A stretch of DNA of 64,000 nucleotides from Pectobacterium atrosepticum (lineage in GTDB: Bacteria; Pseudomonadota; Gammaproteobacteria; Enterobacterales; Enterobacteriaceae), in NCBI GenBank assembly GCA_019056595.1, contig CP036163.1, positions 620,001 through 684,000 on the forward strand, read 5' to 3'. Numbering within the stretch: position 1 is the first letter of the stretch; each line of letters opens with the position of its first letter. Shown one piece after another: positions 24,648-32,971 of the stretch. The notes under the pieces were generated by a model. That model ran no database searches and was not told where the DNA came from. It worked only from the letters and a program-made list of their open reading frames with translations. Made by a program: the position numbers and the translations under genes.

Positions 24648-27600
24648 ATGCAGAAAACAATGACACCAAGCCATCCTCCGACAACGACAGACATGACAGA
24701 CAGCAAAAACTGGCAGATGTTGGCAAAAATCCGTCAATCTTGTCGTGATAATATCCATATCAGTGGAGAGCTCCCCACCGGACAAACCGATATTCTGGTT
24801 TGCCTCACGCTGTATAACGAACCTGCGCCCATGCTTGCCGATACGCTGGCGGGGCTGGTGCGTAACCAGCAAGAGTTAACCGCAACGTTTGCCGATCGTC
24901 CGCCCAACATCATCATTTGCATCCTGCTTGATGGCACCAACAGTGCTCACCCATCAACCGTTTCACTTTTAGGGTCGCTAGGGTTGCTGCCAATGCAAAT
25001 GCCCAGAGCGGATAGCCAGAATAATTCACTGACGCTTCAGGTCAGCGAACAGCCCGCCTCGCATATTCTGCGCTGCTGCGATCAATCTGACGCCATTGAA
25101 AACGCGGAGCAGAGCATTACGCTACTTCTTGCCAACAAACACCATAATGCAGGAAAGCTGGATAGCCACGCCTGGTTTTTCTGGGGCGTTGGAAGTGTCG
25201 TTAAAGCCGAGTTTGCTATGCAGATTGATGTCGGTTCGGTGACAGAATCAGCATGTTTGATACAGTTGCTACAACACATGTGGCGAGATCCTTATTGTGG
25301 GGCCATCACAACGCGCGTTATGCTCCCGGTTCCCACGAATGCAAACCTGTCTCAGAATTGGCAATACGCCGATTTTATCTGGGAAAAAGTCAGTGATTGG
25401 GCCATCGGCAGCGCTCTGCATTATCTGGAAGTGGTTCCAGGGCAATGCAGTATGATTCGATGGAGCCAATTTTGTGAAAACCACGGACATTCGCACGCGC
25501 CGCTCGACGCCTACCTGCGTGGGCTAATTCCTCAGAGTTTACTGGAGCGCAACCTGTTTCTCGCGGAGGATCGGGTTCTGGGATTTGAACTGACCAAACA
25601 CCATAAAGGAAGCGGAGTACGTTATGAGCAAGGTGCCATCGTTCGTTCGGATCCTGCTCCCACCTTCATAGAACTTCTGCGCCAGCGACGGCGCTGGGTC
25701 AACAGTACTATTGCCGCTCGCTTGCACTCACTGTCCCGATTGCCTGCGGTGATGACACAGTCTTCTCTTTCGCCACTGCGGCGCTGCGGTATTGCGCTTT
25801 CTTTGCTTTGGGGAATGTTGCAGTTTATTGCTCAATTTATCATGCCGGCATTTGTCGCCATCTTGCTCGCCACTGGCGTACACCCACTTGCCAGCCATAT
25901 CCTGCCAGATGCCGCACCGTCTCTTATCACCGCCGCAGCCATAGGTATGGCGCTGCTTTTCCTTGTCGTATGGATAAGCATCCTCTTTATGAGCCGCAGT
26001 ACCACCTTGACTAGCGAGGTTGGCACACGCTACCACGTCTCAGCGATGTTGCTATTAGGTGCATTAATGGGGGGCGCATTCGTCTTCACGCTGCGGGTGG
26101 CACCCATACCGAGCATTGGCCTCATGGGTGTAGCACTTTTCTTGCTTTGCCTTGCAATTAGCCTGCATTCATTGCGCTATCTGCGACAGTTCATACGCTG
26201 GATGCCCCTTTACCTCATGCTATTACCCGTCTTCAGTCTCTATCTGACAACCTACTCTATCGCCAACATTAACGATGTCAGTTGGGGAACCAAAGGCTTG
26301 ACTACTAATCATGTTGAGGAGAATAAACAAAAATCGTGGGCGGCCACACGCAACAAAGTGCTCTTTATCTGGAGTGCCTGTTCACTGAGCGCCGTGCTGC
26401 TGTTCTTGCTGACACTCCCTAACACGCAATGGATGTTCGTTATCCAATGTGCCTCCACGTTTTTCTGTGCCCGCATAATACTGTCATCCTCCGTCAGCAT
26501 CGGTGCCAGTATCACCAAACGATTGCGGACTCTGCGTAAACACACCCCCATGCCGTTTGTCGATCGCGTTGAATGTCCAGTTTCCACCTCACTCCCTATC
26601 GTCAGGCCGGTTTTTCCCCCTTTCGCGTCATTCGCTTCGCTGATCAAAGAGAGTCTTACCTCCGGCCATGTCACGAACAATGGCCCCTATGTTCGTCAGT
26701 TAGAAAGCCGATTAACTGAATATCAATCGGTCCCCACACGCGTATTCTGTAACGGTGAGCAGGCGCTCATTACCCTGTTACTGGCCGCCGACATTCGGGG
26801 TAAAGACGTCATTGTTCCCTCATTTACCTTTGCTGGCACGCCCCATGCGGTTGTTATGGCTGGGGGAAACCCCGTGTTTGCTGATATCAAAAGCCGGGAT
26901 TGCCCGCTGCTGGATGCCAACGATGTCGTGCACCGCATCACGGCGAATACCTGTGCGATTGTCGCGGTGGACGTGTATGGTTACGCCAGCGACTATTCCG
27001 CCTTGCAAAAAATTGCGCGAGACCACGGACTGCGTCTGTTTATCGACAGTGCCCCTGCGTTTGGTACTACGATCAATGGACAACGAACCGGTGGTTTCGG
27101 CGATGCACAGATTTTCAGTTTTCACGCAACAAAGCCATATAACACCATTGAAGGTGGCTGCCTATGCAGCCATGACGCAGAGCTTATCAAGCGTGCCGAA
27201 GCGATACGCAATTTCGGGTTGGATGCATCAGGCATCTGCGTATCTCCTGGATTAAATGGCAAGATGAGTGAACTCAACGCGATTATCGGGCTGGCGCAGC
27301 TTCCTTATCTGGAATCGCAATTAACGTGCCGCCGACAAGCGGCGTCACATCTGATTGCAGGTATAACGTCCATCCCCGGCCTTACACTCTGCTTACCTCC
27401 CGAGGGCCAATCCCCTGTCTGGCAGTATCTACCCATTCACGTAGACGCAAAGCGCTACGGTATGGATCGTAACGACCTGCAACACGCGCTGCATGCCCAA
27501 GGGATCATGGTGCGCTGCTATTACGCCCCAGCCTGTCATCTCATGCCAGCCTACGCAGGGGAGCATCAGGCCACGCTCCCACAAACCGAACACCTGTCTG

Positions 27601-27728
27601 CCTGCGTTCTGGCATTGCCAATTTACAACGACATGACGGAGAAAGAATGCGAACGCATCATTACCTCGCTCCGTGCAGTCGCCCTTTCTCCCATCACTCA
27701 CCACGCGGCTGAAGGAGTATACGCATGA
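24648..27728 (+). CDS. Fusion: chitin synthase-type GT2 glycosyltransferase plus DegT/DnrJ/EryC1 aminotransferase
   Basis: A 1026-residue two-part protein. Residues about 45-560 match the eukaryotic-type chitin synthase pattern: CLTLYNEPAPMLADTL (nucleotide-sugar site), LAEDR (about 305-309), QRRRW (about 346-350), then NDVSWGTKG (about 540-548) amid about six membrane helices (380-640). Residues about 650-1020 form a DegT-type sugar aminotransferase with TSGHVTNNGPYVRQLE, PSFTFAGTPHAV, LFIDSAPAFG and the PLP lysine in SFHATKPYNT (about 829), followed by the usual RNFG and SELNAIIG. It should be membrane-bound with the aminotransferase in the cytosol. Reaction proposed (inference): making or using an amino sugar during polymerisation and export of a chitin-like chain. 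No frameshift or stop interrupts the junction. Confidence 0.9.
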   Translation: MQKTMTPSHPPTTTDMTDSKNWQMLAKIRQSCRDNIHISGELPTGQTDILVCLTLYNEPAPMLADTLAGLVRNQQELTATFADRPPNIIICILLDGTNSAHPSTVSLLGSLGLLPMQMPRADSQNNSLTLQVSEQPASHILRCCDQSDAIENAEQSITLLLANKHHNAGKLDSHAWFFWGVGSVVKAEFAMQIDVGSVTESACLIQLLQHMWRDPYCGAITTRVMLPVPTNANLSQNWQYADFIWEKVSDWAIGSALHYLEVVPGQCSMIRWSQFCENHGHSHAPLDAYLRGLIPQSLLERNLFLAEDRVLGFELTKHHKGSGVRYEQGAIVRSDPAPTFIELLRQRRRWVNSTIAARLHSLSRLPAVMTQSSLSPLRRCGIALSLLWGMLQFIAQFIMPAFVAILLATGVHPLASHILPDAAPSLITAAAIGMALLFLVVWISILFMSRSTTLTSEVGTRYHVSAMLLLGALMGGAFVFTLRVAPIPSIGLMGVALFLLCLAISLHSLRYLRQFIRWMPLYLMLLPVFSLYLTTYSIANINDVSWGTKGLTTNHVEENKQKSWAATRNKVLFIWSACSLSAVLLFLLTLPNTQWMFVIQCASTFFCARIILSSSVSIGASITKRLRTLRKHTPMPFVDRVECPVSTSLPIVRPVFPPFASFASLIKESLTSGHVTNNGPYVRQLESRLTEYQSVPTRVFCNGEQALITLLLAADIRGKDVIVPSFTFAGTPHAVVMAGGNPVFADIKSRDCPLLDANDVVHRITANTCAIVAVDVYGYASDYSALQKIARDHGLRLFIDSAPAFGTTINGQRTGGFGDAQIFSFHATKPYNTIEGGCLCSHDAELIKRAEAIRNFGLDASGICVSPGLNGKMSELNAIIGLAQLPYLESQLTCRRQAASHLIAGITSIPGLTLCLPPEGQSPVWQYLPIHVDAKRYGMDRNDLQHALHAQGIMVRCYYAPACHLMPAYAGEHQATLPQTEHLSACVLALPIYNDMTEKECERIITSLRAVALSPITHHAAEGVYA

Positions 27729-28753
27729 AAAACACGATTCTGGTCGCTGGCGCAGGTGGCTACATAGGCATACCGCTATGCCATTTATTAATTAATCAGG
27801 GATATCGCGTGGTGGCCTTCGATCGCTTTTTCTTCGGCCTTCCTGTATCAGAAATGCCACAATCACCAGAGTTCCATACGTTACGTGGCGATATACGCTA
27901 CATCACCCCCGATATATTGCACAATGTTGAAGCCGTCATCGATCTCGCGGGATTAAGCAACGATCCTGCCGCACAGATATCATCCACGCTCACTCATGCC
28001 ATCAATTACGAAGGCGCTTGTCATCTCGCAAATACGGCGAAAAAGGCGGGTATTCAGCGCTATATCTATATGAGTTCCGCCTCAGTTTATGGTCGTTCTG
28101 GTTCAACACCCGCAGATGAAGAGACAGAGTGCCAACCACAGAGTCTCTACGCGGAGCTGAAACTCAATGTGGAACGTGAACTTCTTCGACTGCGTGATAC
28201 CACCTTTCATCCGATCATTCTGCGCAATGCCACCGTGTTCGGCCTCGCGCCTCGCATGCGTTATGATCTCTCCGTCAATATCATGACGCATATGGCTGTG
28301 CGGGATAAATTCATTGCCATTGATGGTGATGGTCTCCAGCAACGTCCGTTTATTCACGTTAAGGATGTCGCTCGTGCCGTACTACTCACCTTACAGCTTA
28401 ATCGCCCGCTTTCGGCGCCACCCGTATTTAATATTGGTGGCGACGTGTTAAATCACAACATCAATAGCATTGCTAGCATCATCGCTGAGGAAGTGCCCAA
28501 CGTGAAAATCGTTCATCGCCCGCAATCTCTGGATACCCGTGATTATCGACTCTGTTTTTTCCATGCGAAAAACACGTTAGGCTTTTCACCGACACGCAGC
28601 ATTCGAGATGGTGTAAGAGAAATTGCGCATGTCCTGACTACCGATCAAGAGGCAGGAACACAGCCGACCTGCTTTACTGCACAGTGGTACACCGATTTGA
28701 TTGAGTGGGAGAAACGCTTACAGCCTTTGCAACTAGATGGACACCTCTTTTAG
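27725..28753 (+). CDS. NAD-dependent sugar epimerase/dehydratase (extended SDR)
   Basis: A 342-residue extended short-chain dehydrogenase. The dinucleotide loop reads GAGGYIG (residues 9-15), the serine is in MSSASVYG (about 117-120), and Y142/K146 lie in YAELK, the YxxxK catalytic pair. RPFIHVKDVARAV is the usual nucleotide-sugar-side motif. It overlaps the fusion gene by four bases (ATGA), so it is translationally coupled. It presumably provides a keto- or epimerised UDP-sugar on which the DegT domain can act. Exact chemistry is not predictable. Confidence 0.9.
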   Translation: MKNTILVAGAGGYIGIPLCHLLINQGYRVVAFDRFFFGLPVSEMPQSPEFHTLRGDIRYITPDILHNVEAVIDLAGLSNDPAAQISSTLTHAINYEGACHLANTAKKAGIQRYIYMSSASVYGRSGSTPADEETECQPQSLYAELKLNVERELLRLRDTTFHPIILRNATVFGLAPRMRYDLSVNIMTHMAVRDKFIAIDGDGLQQRPFIHVKDVARAVLLTLQLNRPLSAPPVFNIGGDVLNHNINSIASIIAEEVPNVKIVHRPQSLDTRDYRLCFFHAKNTLGFSPTRSIRDGVREIAHVLTTDQEAGTQPTCFTAQWYTDLIEWEKRLQPLQLDGHLF

Positions 28754-28773
28754 GTATTAACAACAGAAAGCAC

Positions 28774-28795
28774 GTTGCCCCTGAACCGGGGCAAC
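28774..28795 (+). terminator. Hairpin after the DUF1800 / chitin-synthase operon
   Basis: GTTGCCCC and GGGGCAAC form a perfect 8-bp stem with loop TGAACC, 20 bases after the stop. It has no T-tract and stands just before an ERIC element. Confidence 0.5.
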
Positions 28796-28801
28796 GGATA
28801 C

Positions 28802-28926
28802 ATACTCTAAATAATTCAAGTTTCAGGAAGGCGGCAAGGGAAGGAATCCCGATGAGCTTACTCAGGTAAGTGATTCGGGTGACTAAACGCAGCCAACGCA
28901 CATGCAATTTGAAGTATGACGAGTAT
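28802..28926. repeat. ERIC element, standard length
   Basis: A 125-bp enterobacterial repetitive intergenic consensus element with terminal inverted repeats ATACTC/GAGTAT. It carries the long internal palindrome around CTTACTCAGGTAAG and the right-end block CATGCAATTTGAAGTATGAC. It fills the space between two convergent genes and ends four bases from the GlsB-like stop codon. Confidence 0.9.
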
Positions 28927-28930
28927 AGAA

Positions 28931-29179
28931 TTAATCTCGAATCTTGCGGTAAACCCACAGCACAACAATCGCGCCGACAACCGCGACGACAAAGCTGCCG
29001 AAGTTAAAGCCATCCACCCGACCGAACCCAAAGAAAACGCTGATGTAGCCACCCACAACTGCACCGACAATCCCGAGTAGCACCGTCAGGATGAAGCCAC
29101 CGCCGTCTTTACCGGGCATAATCCACTTAGCCAAAATCCCCGCAATCAAGCCAAAAATAACCCAAGACAGAATACCCAT
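28931..29179 (-). CDS. GlsB/YeaQ/YmgE-family small membrane protein
   Basis: An 82-residue protein with three hydrophobic, glycine-rich segments, GILSWVIFGLIAGILAKW, ILTVLLGIVGAVVGGYI and FVVAVVGAIVVLWVY. This is the pattern of the transglycosylase-associated/YeaQ family, linked in other bacteria to stress. Start chosen at ATG 29179, preceded by GAGGAG; the longer open frame upstream lacks a ribosome site. Function is not established. Confidence 0.88.
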   Translation of the reverse strand: MGILSWVIFGLIAGILAKWIMPGKDGGGFILTVLLGIVGAVVGGYISVFFGFGRVDGFNFGSFVVAVVGAIVVLWVYRKIRD

Positions 29180-29331
29180 ACTTACTCCTCGCGTTTTCGT
29201 TTCACCACACCCAGCTTGCAACTCGTTGGCAAGTCGGGCAGTTAAGCAAGTATAGGTGAGGATTTGGGAAGTGGTTGGTGGGGGCATGATACAACACAGC
29301 GCATCAACTCCCTTGGGATCAAAACGGTGGC

Positions 29332-29820
29332 GTGTTAGAAAATCCAGATGCATTTAACTTCAGTTTTAAACTCTTGGATATAGAAGACAGGCCCTCAGTT
29401 GCCTGCATGTGCAGTTTTTGCCCGCGAACGGAATGGGAAGAAGATGAAGAACACTTTGCGGAAGGTCCAACGCTAAATATTGAAATGTTACAAAATTTTC
29501 ATTTGCGTGATTCAGAACTGGATGGGAATACCCTAAAGTATGCGCTCTACGCTGTACTATTTTTCATCATAGAGACACAGTGTACTGGGGTTCGCTTAAT
29601 CGAACCGATTAATGATAGCGTGGCTAACTATTATCTTGAACAGGGTTTTGAGGATATAACGGGAGGTAGCAAAGCAATACTGTGGCGATCTTCAGAAAAT
29701 CTTCTTCAGTGGCTTGGTGAATACATTCAGGTAGTAAACGACGACGTTGAAGATGAGTATTTTTTAGGCGATAATGAACTCAATCAGAACGAATTTAATG
29801 GGGGTGAAAATGGCAACTAA
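29332..29820 (+). CDS. Acidic uncharacterised protein with GNAT-like segment, possibly 5'-truncated
   Basis: 162 residues from a GTG start. The segment LIEPINDSVANYYLEQGFEDI resembles the end of a GNAT acetyltransferase fold (N-x-x-V-x-x-YY-x-x-x-GF), and the C-terminus is very acidic. The reading frame is open, with plausible coding sense (PWDQNGGV), for about 40 bases upstream of the GTG until a TGA at 29287. The Shine-Dalgarno is poor and the usual N-terminal GNAT strands are missing. The gene may therefore have lost its 5' part. Its end overlaps the next gene by 11 bases, so they form a unit. Confidence 0.6.
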   Translation: MLENPDAFNFSFKLLDIEDRPSVACMCSFCPRTEWEEDEEHFAEGPTLNIEMLQNFHLRDSELDGNTLKYALYAVLFFIIETQCTGVRLIEPINDSVANYYLEQGFEDITGGSKAILWRSSENLLQWLGEYIQVVNDDVEDEYFLGDNELNQNEFNGGENGN

Positions 29821-30079
29821 CAGAAAAAAAACCTATGCTCCGCCTCTAACCAAAAATAGTCATGACATTGATTTTGATGAAGATAAAATTGGATCGATTC
29901 ATATGGGCAGTATAAAATACACACAGGAAGAGCTTGCTCGCATAACACCACGCGGGAAATGCATCACTGCTACTAAAGAAGAGGATTTTTCTATCATCTT
30001 AGCCTCCGCCAGAAGAACTAAGCGCCAGAAAGACCCTATAATTGAAGCAATTGGCTCAATTTATAAACCCGCTAAATAA
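29810..30079 (+). CDS. Small basic uncharacterised protein
   Basis: An 89-residue soluble protein starting at ATG 29810 behind GGGGGTG, overlapping the preceding acidic gene. The N-terminus is basic (ATNRKKTYAPPL), the middle acidic (DIDFDEDKIG) and the C-terminus basic again (ARRTKRQKD). I do not recognise a family. Size, coupling and charge complementarity resemble a toxin-antitoxin or effector-partner pair, which is only a hypothesis. Confidence 0.6.
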   Translation: MATNRKKTYAPPLTKNSHDIDFDEDKIGSIHMGSIKYTQEELARITPRGKCITATKEEDFSIILASARRTKRQKDPIIEAIGSIYKPAK

Positions 30080-30087
30080 CGTTTAAC

Positions 30088-30120
30088 GGTCGCATATATT
30101 TCTTTATTTGCGACCATTTT
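30088..30120 (+). terminator. Intrinsic terminator after the two-gene unit
   Basis: GGTCGCA (30088-30094) pairs with TGCGACC (30109-30115), followed by ATTTT. It ends transcription nine bases past the stop at 30079. Confidence 0.7.
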
Positions 30121-30193
30121 GCTGAAAAAATCAAACCACTCCCATACAGTTAACTCTGCGCATCAAAGCAATCTGATATTAAACGCTTTCACC

Positions 30194-30817
30194 CTACTCC
30201 TTCGCATACAAATACACCGAAGCTCTCGATACGCCGAGGTGCTGTGCGATGGTTTCCATCGATTTTTTGACTTCCAGCAGGCCGTTGTCTTTCAGTTCCT
30301 GAAGCAGTACTTTTCTGTCCTGCGCTTTTAGCGCCCGTGGCGTGGTGGCAAGCCGTGCGGCGAAAAGATCGATGTGTTGTCTGATCGCCGCTGCACCGTT
30401 TGGTTCTAAATGCTCGGTTACGGAGTCCGAAGCAAGCTGGGTGAATTGCGCCAGCGCATTCTGCATGCCGCGAAATAGCGTCATATCGACATTAAGGCAC
30501 AGTGCGGCGACGTATTCACCTTCCGCGTTTTTGATGCCGACCGAGGTGCTTTTTACCGGACGCCCGTCAGCAAACTGGTTAGCATAGTTCGCTAAAATAT
30601 TAGGAAATTCGGGTGAAGCGATGCGTGCAAGGCCCAGCTCCGTCGCGGGTGCGCCCACCTCCCTGCCAGAGAGGTTATTGTGAATAGAAAGTATTGCGTG
30701 TTCCGGGTTCTTCAGATCGTGCACAACCACTTCACAGAATGGCGCGAACGTCTCGCTCAACCCTTTCGCTATGGCATCTAACTGCGTCAGCAGCAGACCC
30801 TCTCCAGATGCAGACAT
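30194..30817 (-). CDS. DauR-like transcriptional regulator (YheO-type PAS plus HTH)
   Basis: A 207-residue regulator. The N-terminal PAS-like YheO domain shows FAPFCEVVVHDLKNPEHAILSI, and the C-terminal helix-turn-helix reads METIAQHLGVSRASVYLYAKE. DauR, the repressor of D-arginine catabolism in Pseudomonas, has this architecture. Start chosen at ATG 30817 behind GGAGAGG. It is divergent from the hydroxyaspartate-type operon, which it probably controls; a dyad at 30938-30960 is a candidate operator. Confidence 0.85.
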   Translation of the reverse strand: MSASGEGLLLTQLDAIAKGLSETFAPFCEVVVHDLKNPEHAILSIHNNLSGREVGAPATELGLARIASPEFPNILANYANQFADGRPVKSTSVGIKNAEGEYVAALCLNVDMTLFRGMQNALAQFTQLASDSVTEHLEPNGAAAIRQHIDLFAARLATTPRALKAQDRKVLLQELKDNGLLEVKKSMETIAQHLGVSRASVYLYAKE

Positions 30818-30937
30818 ATTCCTCTCCAATACCAATACTGGCGCAACCGCGTTTTCTGGCGCTGAGTGTACTGTAAGTACACCTGTTTTAGCATCACACG
30901 CTGCGTCTCACGTAAGCTGAGAATCTAAAAATAAATC

Positions 30938-30960
30938 AAATTAGACAATTTATCTAATTT
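30938..30960. promoter_or_regulatory. Dyad between DauR-like regulator and lyase operon
   Basis: AAATTAGA (30938-30945) and TCTAATTT (30953-30960) are perfect inverted repeats separated by seven bases, in the divergent intergenic region. A regulator operator is inferred. Confidence 0.45.
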
Positions 30961-31044
30961 TATATATTTTGTTTATCAAGCATTCGATAGCATCGGGGTC
31001 AACGGCCTCGGTATTCATAATCGCTACTAGCAGGTGATCCAGAC

Positions 31045-32019
31045 ATGAGCGACTTACGCCTCCCAACCTTCGACGATGTGGTAGCCGCAGCGGAACGCAT
31101 TGATGGCTATGCCAATAAAACGCCAGTGATGACATCACGCACGGTCAATGATGCCTTCGGCGCAGAGGTTTTCTTCAAGTGTGAAAACTTTCAGCGTATG
31201 GGCGCATTCAAGTTCCGCGGAGCCATGAACGCGCTGTTGCAGTTCTCAGATGAGCAGAAAGCCGCAGGCGTGGTCACCTTTTCTTCCGGTAACCATGCGC
31301 AGGCCATTGCCCTTTCCGCCAAATTACTTGGCATTCCGGCAACGATCGTTATGCCGCACGATGCACCCGCAGCAAAGGTCGCTGCGACACGTGGCTATGG
31401 CGGAAACGTGGTGGAATATAATCGATATACCGAAGATCGTGAGCAGATCGGTAGAGATCTGGCTGAAAAGCAGGGTCTGACGCTCATTCCCCCTTATGAC
31501 CACCCGCACGTCATTGCAGGACAAGGTACGGCTGCGAAAGAGCTGTTGGAAGAAACCGGTGAGCTGGACGCCCTGTTCGTCTGCTTGGGCGGCGGTGGAT
31601 TGTTGGCAGGTTCCGCACTGTCCGCGCGTCAGCTGTCTCCACGCTGTAAAATTTATGGCGTCGAACCTCTCGCGGGCAACGACGGGCAGCAATCTTTCCG
31701 CAGCGGCAATATTGTGCATATCGATACGCCCAAAACCATCGCCGATGGCGCACAGACTCAACATCTGGGCAACTATACCTTCCCGCTGATTCGCCAGAAC
31801 GTCGACGATATTCTGACCGTGACGGATGACGACCTGATTGACGCAATGCGGTTTTACGCTGAGCGCATGAAGATCGTCGTTGAGCCGACGGGGTGCCTCA
31901 GTTTTGCGGCGGCGCGTAATCTCAGGGAATCACTACACGGCAAACGTATCGGTATCATTATCAGCGGCGGGAATGTCGATATCAGCCGCTACGGCGCATT
32001 TCTGACCGGCAGCGTTTGA
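31045..32019 (+). CDS. Threo/erythro-3-hydroxyaspartate ammonia-lyase-like PLP enzyme (BhcB-like)
   Basis: A 324-residue fold-type II PLP enzyme of the serine/threonine dehydratase and serine racemase group. The PLP lysine is K56 in GAFKFRGA, the SSGNHAQ loop is at 80-86, and the phosphate-cup glycines are in LGGGGLLAG. Length and the absence of a C-terminal ACT domain fit 3-hydroxyaspartate ammonia-lyase, serine racemase and BhcB of the beta-hydroxyaspartate cycle. Such enzymes dehydrate and deaminate hydroxyaspartate via iminosuccinate. Its operon partners favour hydroxyaspartate as substrate over threonine. AGGTGA precedes the ATG. Confidence 0.82.
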   Translation: MSDLRLPTFDDVVAAAERIDGYANKTPVMTSRTVNDAFGAEVFFKCENFQRMGAFKFRGAMNALLQFSDEQKAAGVVTFSSGNHAQAIALSAKLLGIPATIVMPHDAPAAKVAATRGYGGNVVEYNRYTEDREQIGRDLAEKQGLTLIPPYDHPHVIAGQGTAAKELLEETGELDALFVCLGGGGLLAGSALSARQLSPRCKIYGVEPLAGNDGQQSFRSGNIVHIDTPKTIADGAQTQHLGNYTFPLIRQNVDDILTVTDDDLIDAMRFYAERMKIVVEPTGCLSFAAARNLRESLHGKRIGIIISGGNVDISRYGAFLTGSV

Positions 32020-32029
32020 GGAAAAAACG

Positions 32030-32971
32030 ATGATCTTTATTTCTGAAGCGGAATCGGCAGCGCTCATAAGCCATGAGCTGGCTTATGATGCCGTTCGCGA
32101 AGCCCTGCTTGCCGCCAGCGAACCGGAAGCGCGCAGCTTTCCAGTAGTACACGGACAAGGCTCCGATCCGGGCAATACATTCAGCATCAAAGCCTCTGCG
32201 ACCCGTGAGCTTGCGGGGCTAAAAGTGGGTTCATTCTGGCCGGGAAACCCCGCTAACGGCCTGCCCCGCCATAATTCCCTTATTCTGCTGTTCGATCAGC
32301 AAATCGGGAAAATGGCTGTGGCCATAGAAGCCGGAAAGGTGAACGCCTTTCGTACCGCCGCCGCCGATGCTGTCGCAGCCGATTTGCTGGCGAGACCCGA
32401 TGCCTCGGTTCTGGCGGTGTTCGGAACCGGTCATCAGGCCCGTTACGAATGTGCTGCACTGGCAAGAATACGGCCCATTCGTACTGTACTGATTGTCGGG
32501 CGCGATAGCGGCAAATCCGCAGAGATGGCGCAAGAACTCAAGGCTGCTGGACTGGATGCACAAGTCAGCGATGCCGAAAGCGCATGCCGCGCAGCGGATA
32601 TCATCGTGACCGCCACACCATCGCGCGCGCCGCTGTTTAACGCCGAATGGGTCAAGGCAGGAACGCACGTCGTCAGCATGGGATCGGACGCCGCCGGCAA
32701 GCAGGAACTGCCGCCAGAACTGTTTACCTCCGGCCGCCTGTTTTGTGATCTGCCTTCTCAGTCCAGAACCATCGGTGAGTTTCAACACGCACCAGCCCAT
32801 GCGACATTGACCGCCATCGGCGATGTAATTAGCGAGAACGCCACCGGACGGCAAGCGCCGGATGACATCACCATTTTTGACAGTTCTGGTTTGTCCATTC
32901 AGGACTTATATATCGGCCAACGCATTCTTGCTGTCTGGCAGGCAGAGAAACAAAATGGAGGCATAGAATGA
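32030..32971 (+). CDS. Ornithine cyclodeaminase / mu-crystallin family reductase (BhcD-like)
   Basis: A 313-residue NAD(P)-binding protein with the Rossmann motif VFGTGHQARYECAAL (about residues 130-145) and the upstream substrate region GKVNAFRTAAADAVAAD typical of the family. Members include ornithine cyclodeaminase, ketimine reductases and BhcD, an iminosuccinate reductase that makes L-aspartate. It begins 10 bases after the lyase gene, with GAGG upstream of the ATG. Given that partner, iminosuccinate reduction is the best guess, without direct proof. Confidence 0.82.
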   Translation: MIFISEAESAALISHELAYDAVREALLAASEPEARSFPVVHGQGSDPGNTFSIKASATRELAGLKVGSFWPGNPANGLPRHNSLILLFDQQIGKMAVAIEAGKVNAFRTAAADAVAADLLARPDASVLAVFGTGHQARYECAALARIRPIRTVLIVGRDSGKSAEMAQELKAAGLDAQVSDAESACRAADIIVTATPSRAPLFNAEWVKAGTHVVSMGSDAAGKQELPPELFTSGRLFCDLPSQSRTIGEFQHAPAHATLTAIGDVISENATGRQAPDDITIFDSSGLSIQDLYIGQRILAVWQAEKQNGGIE

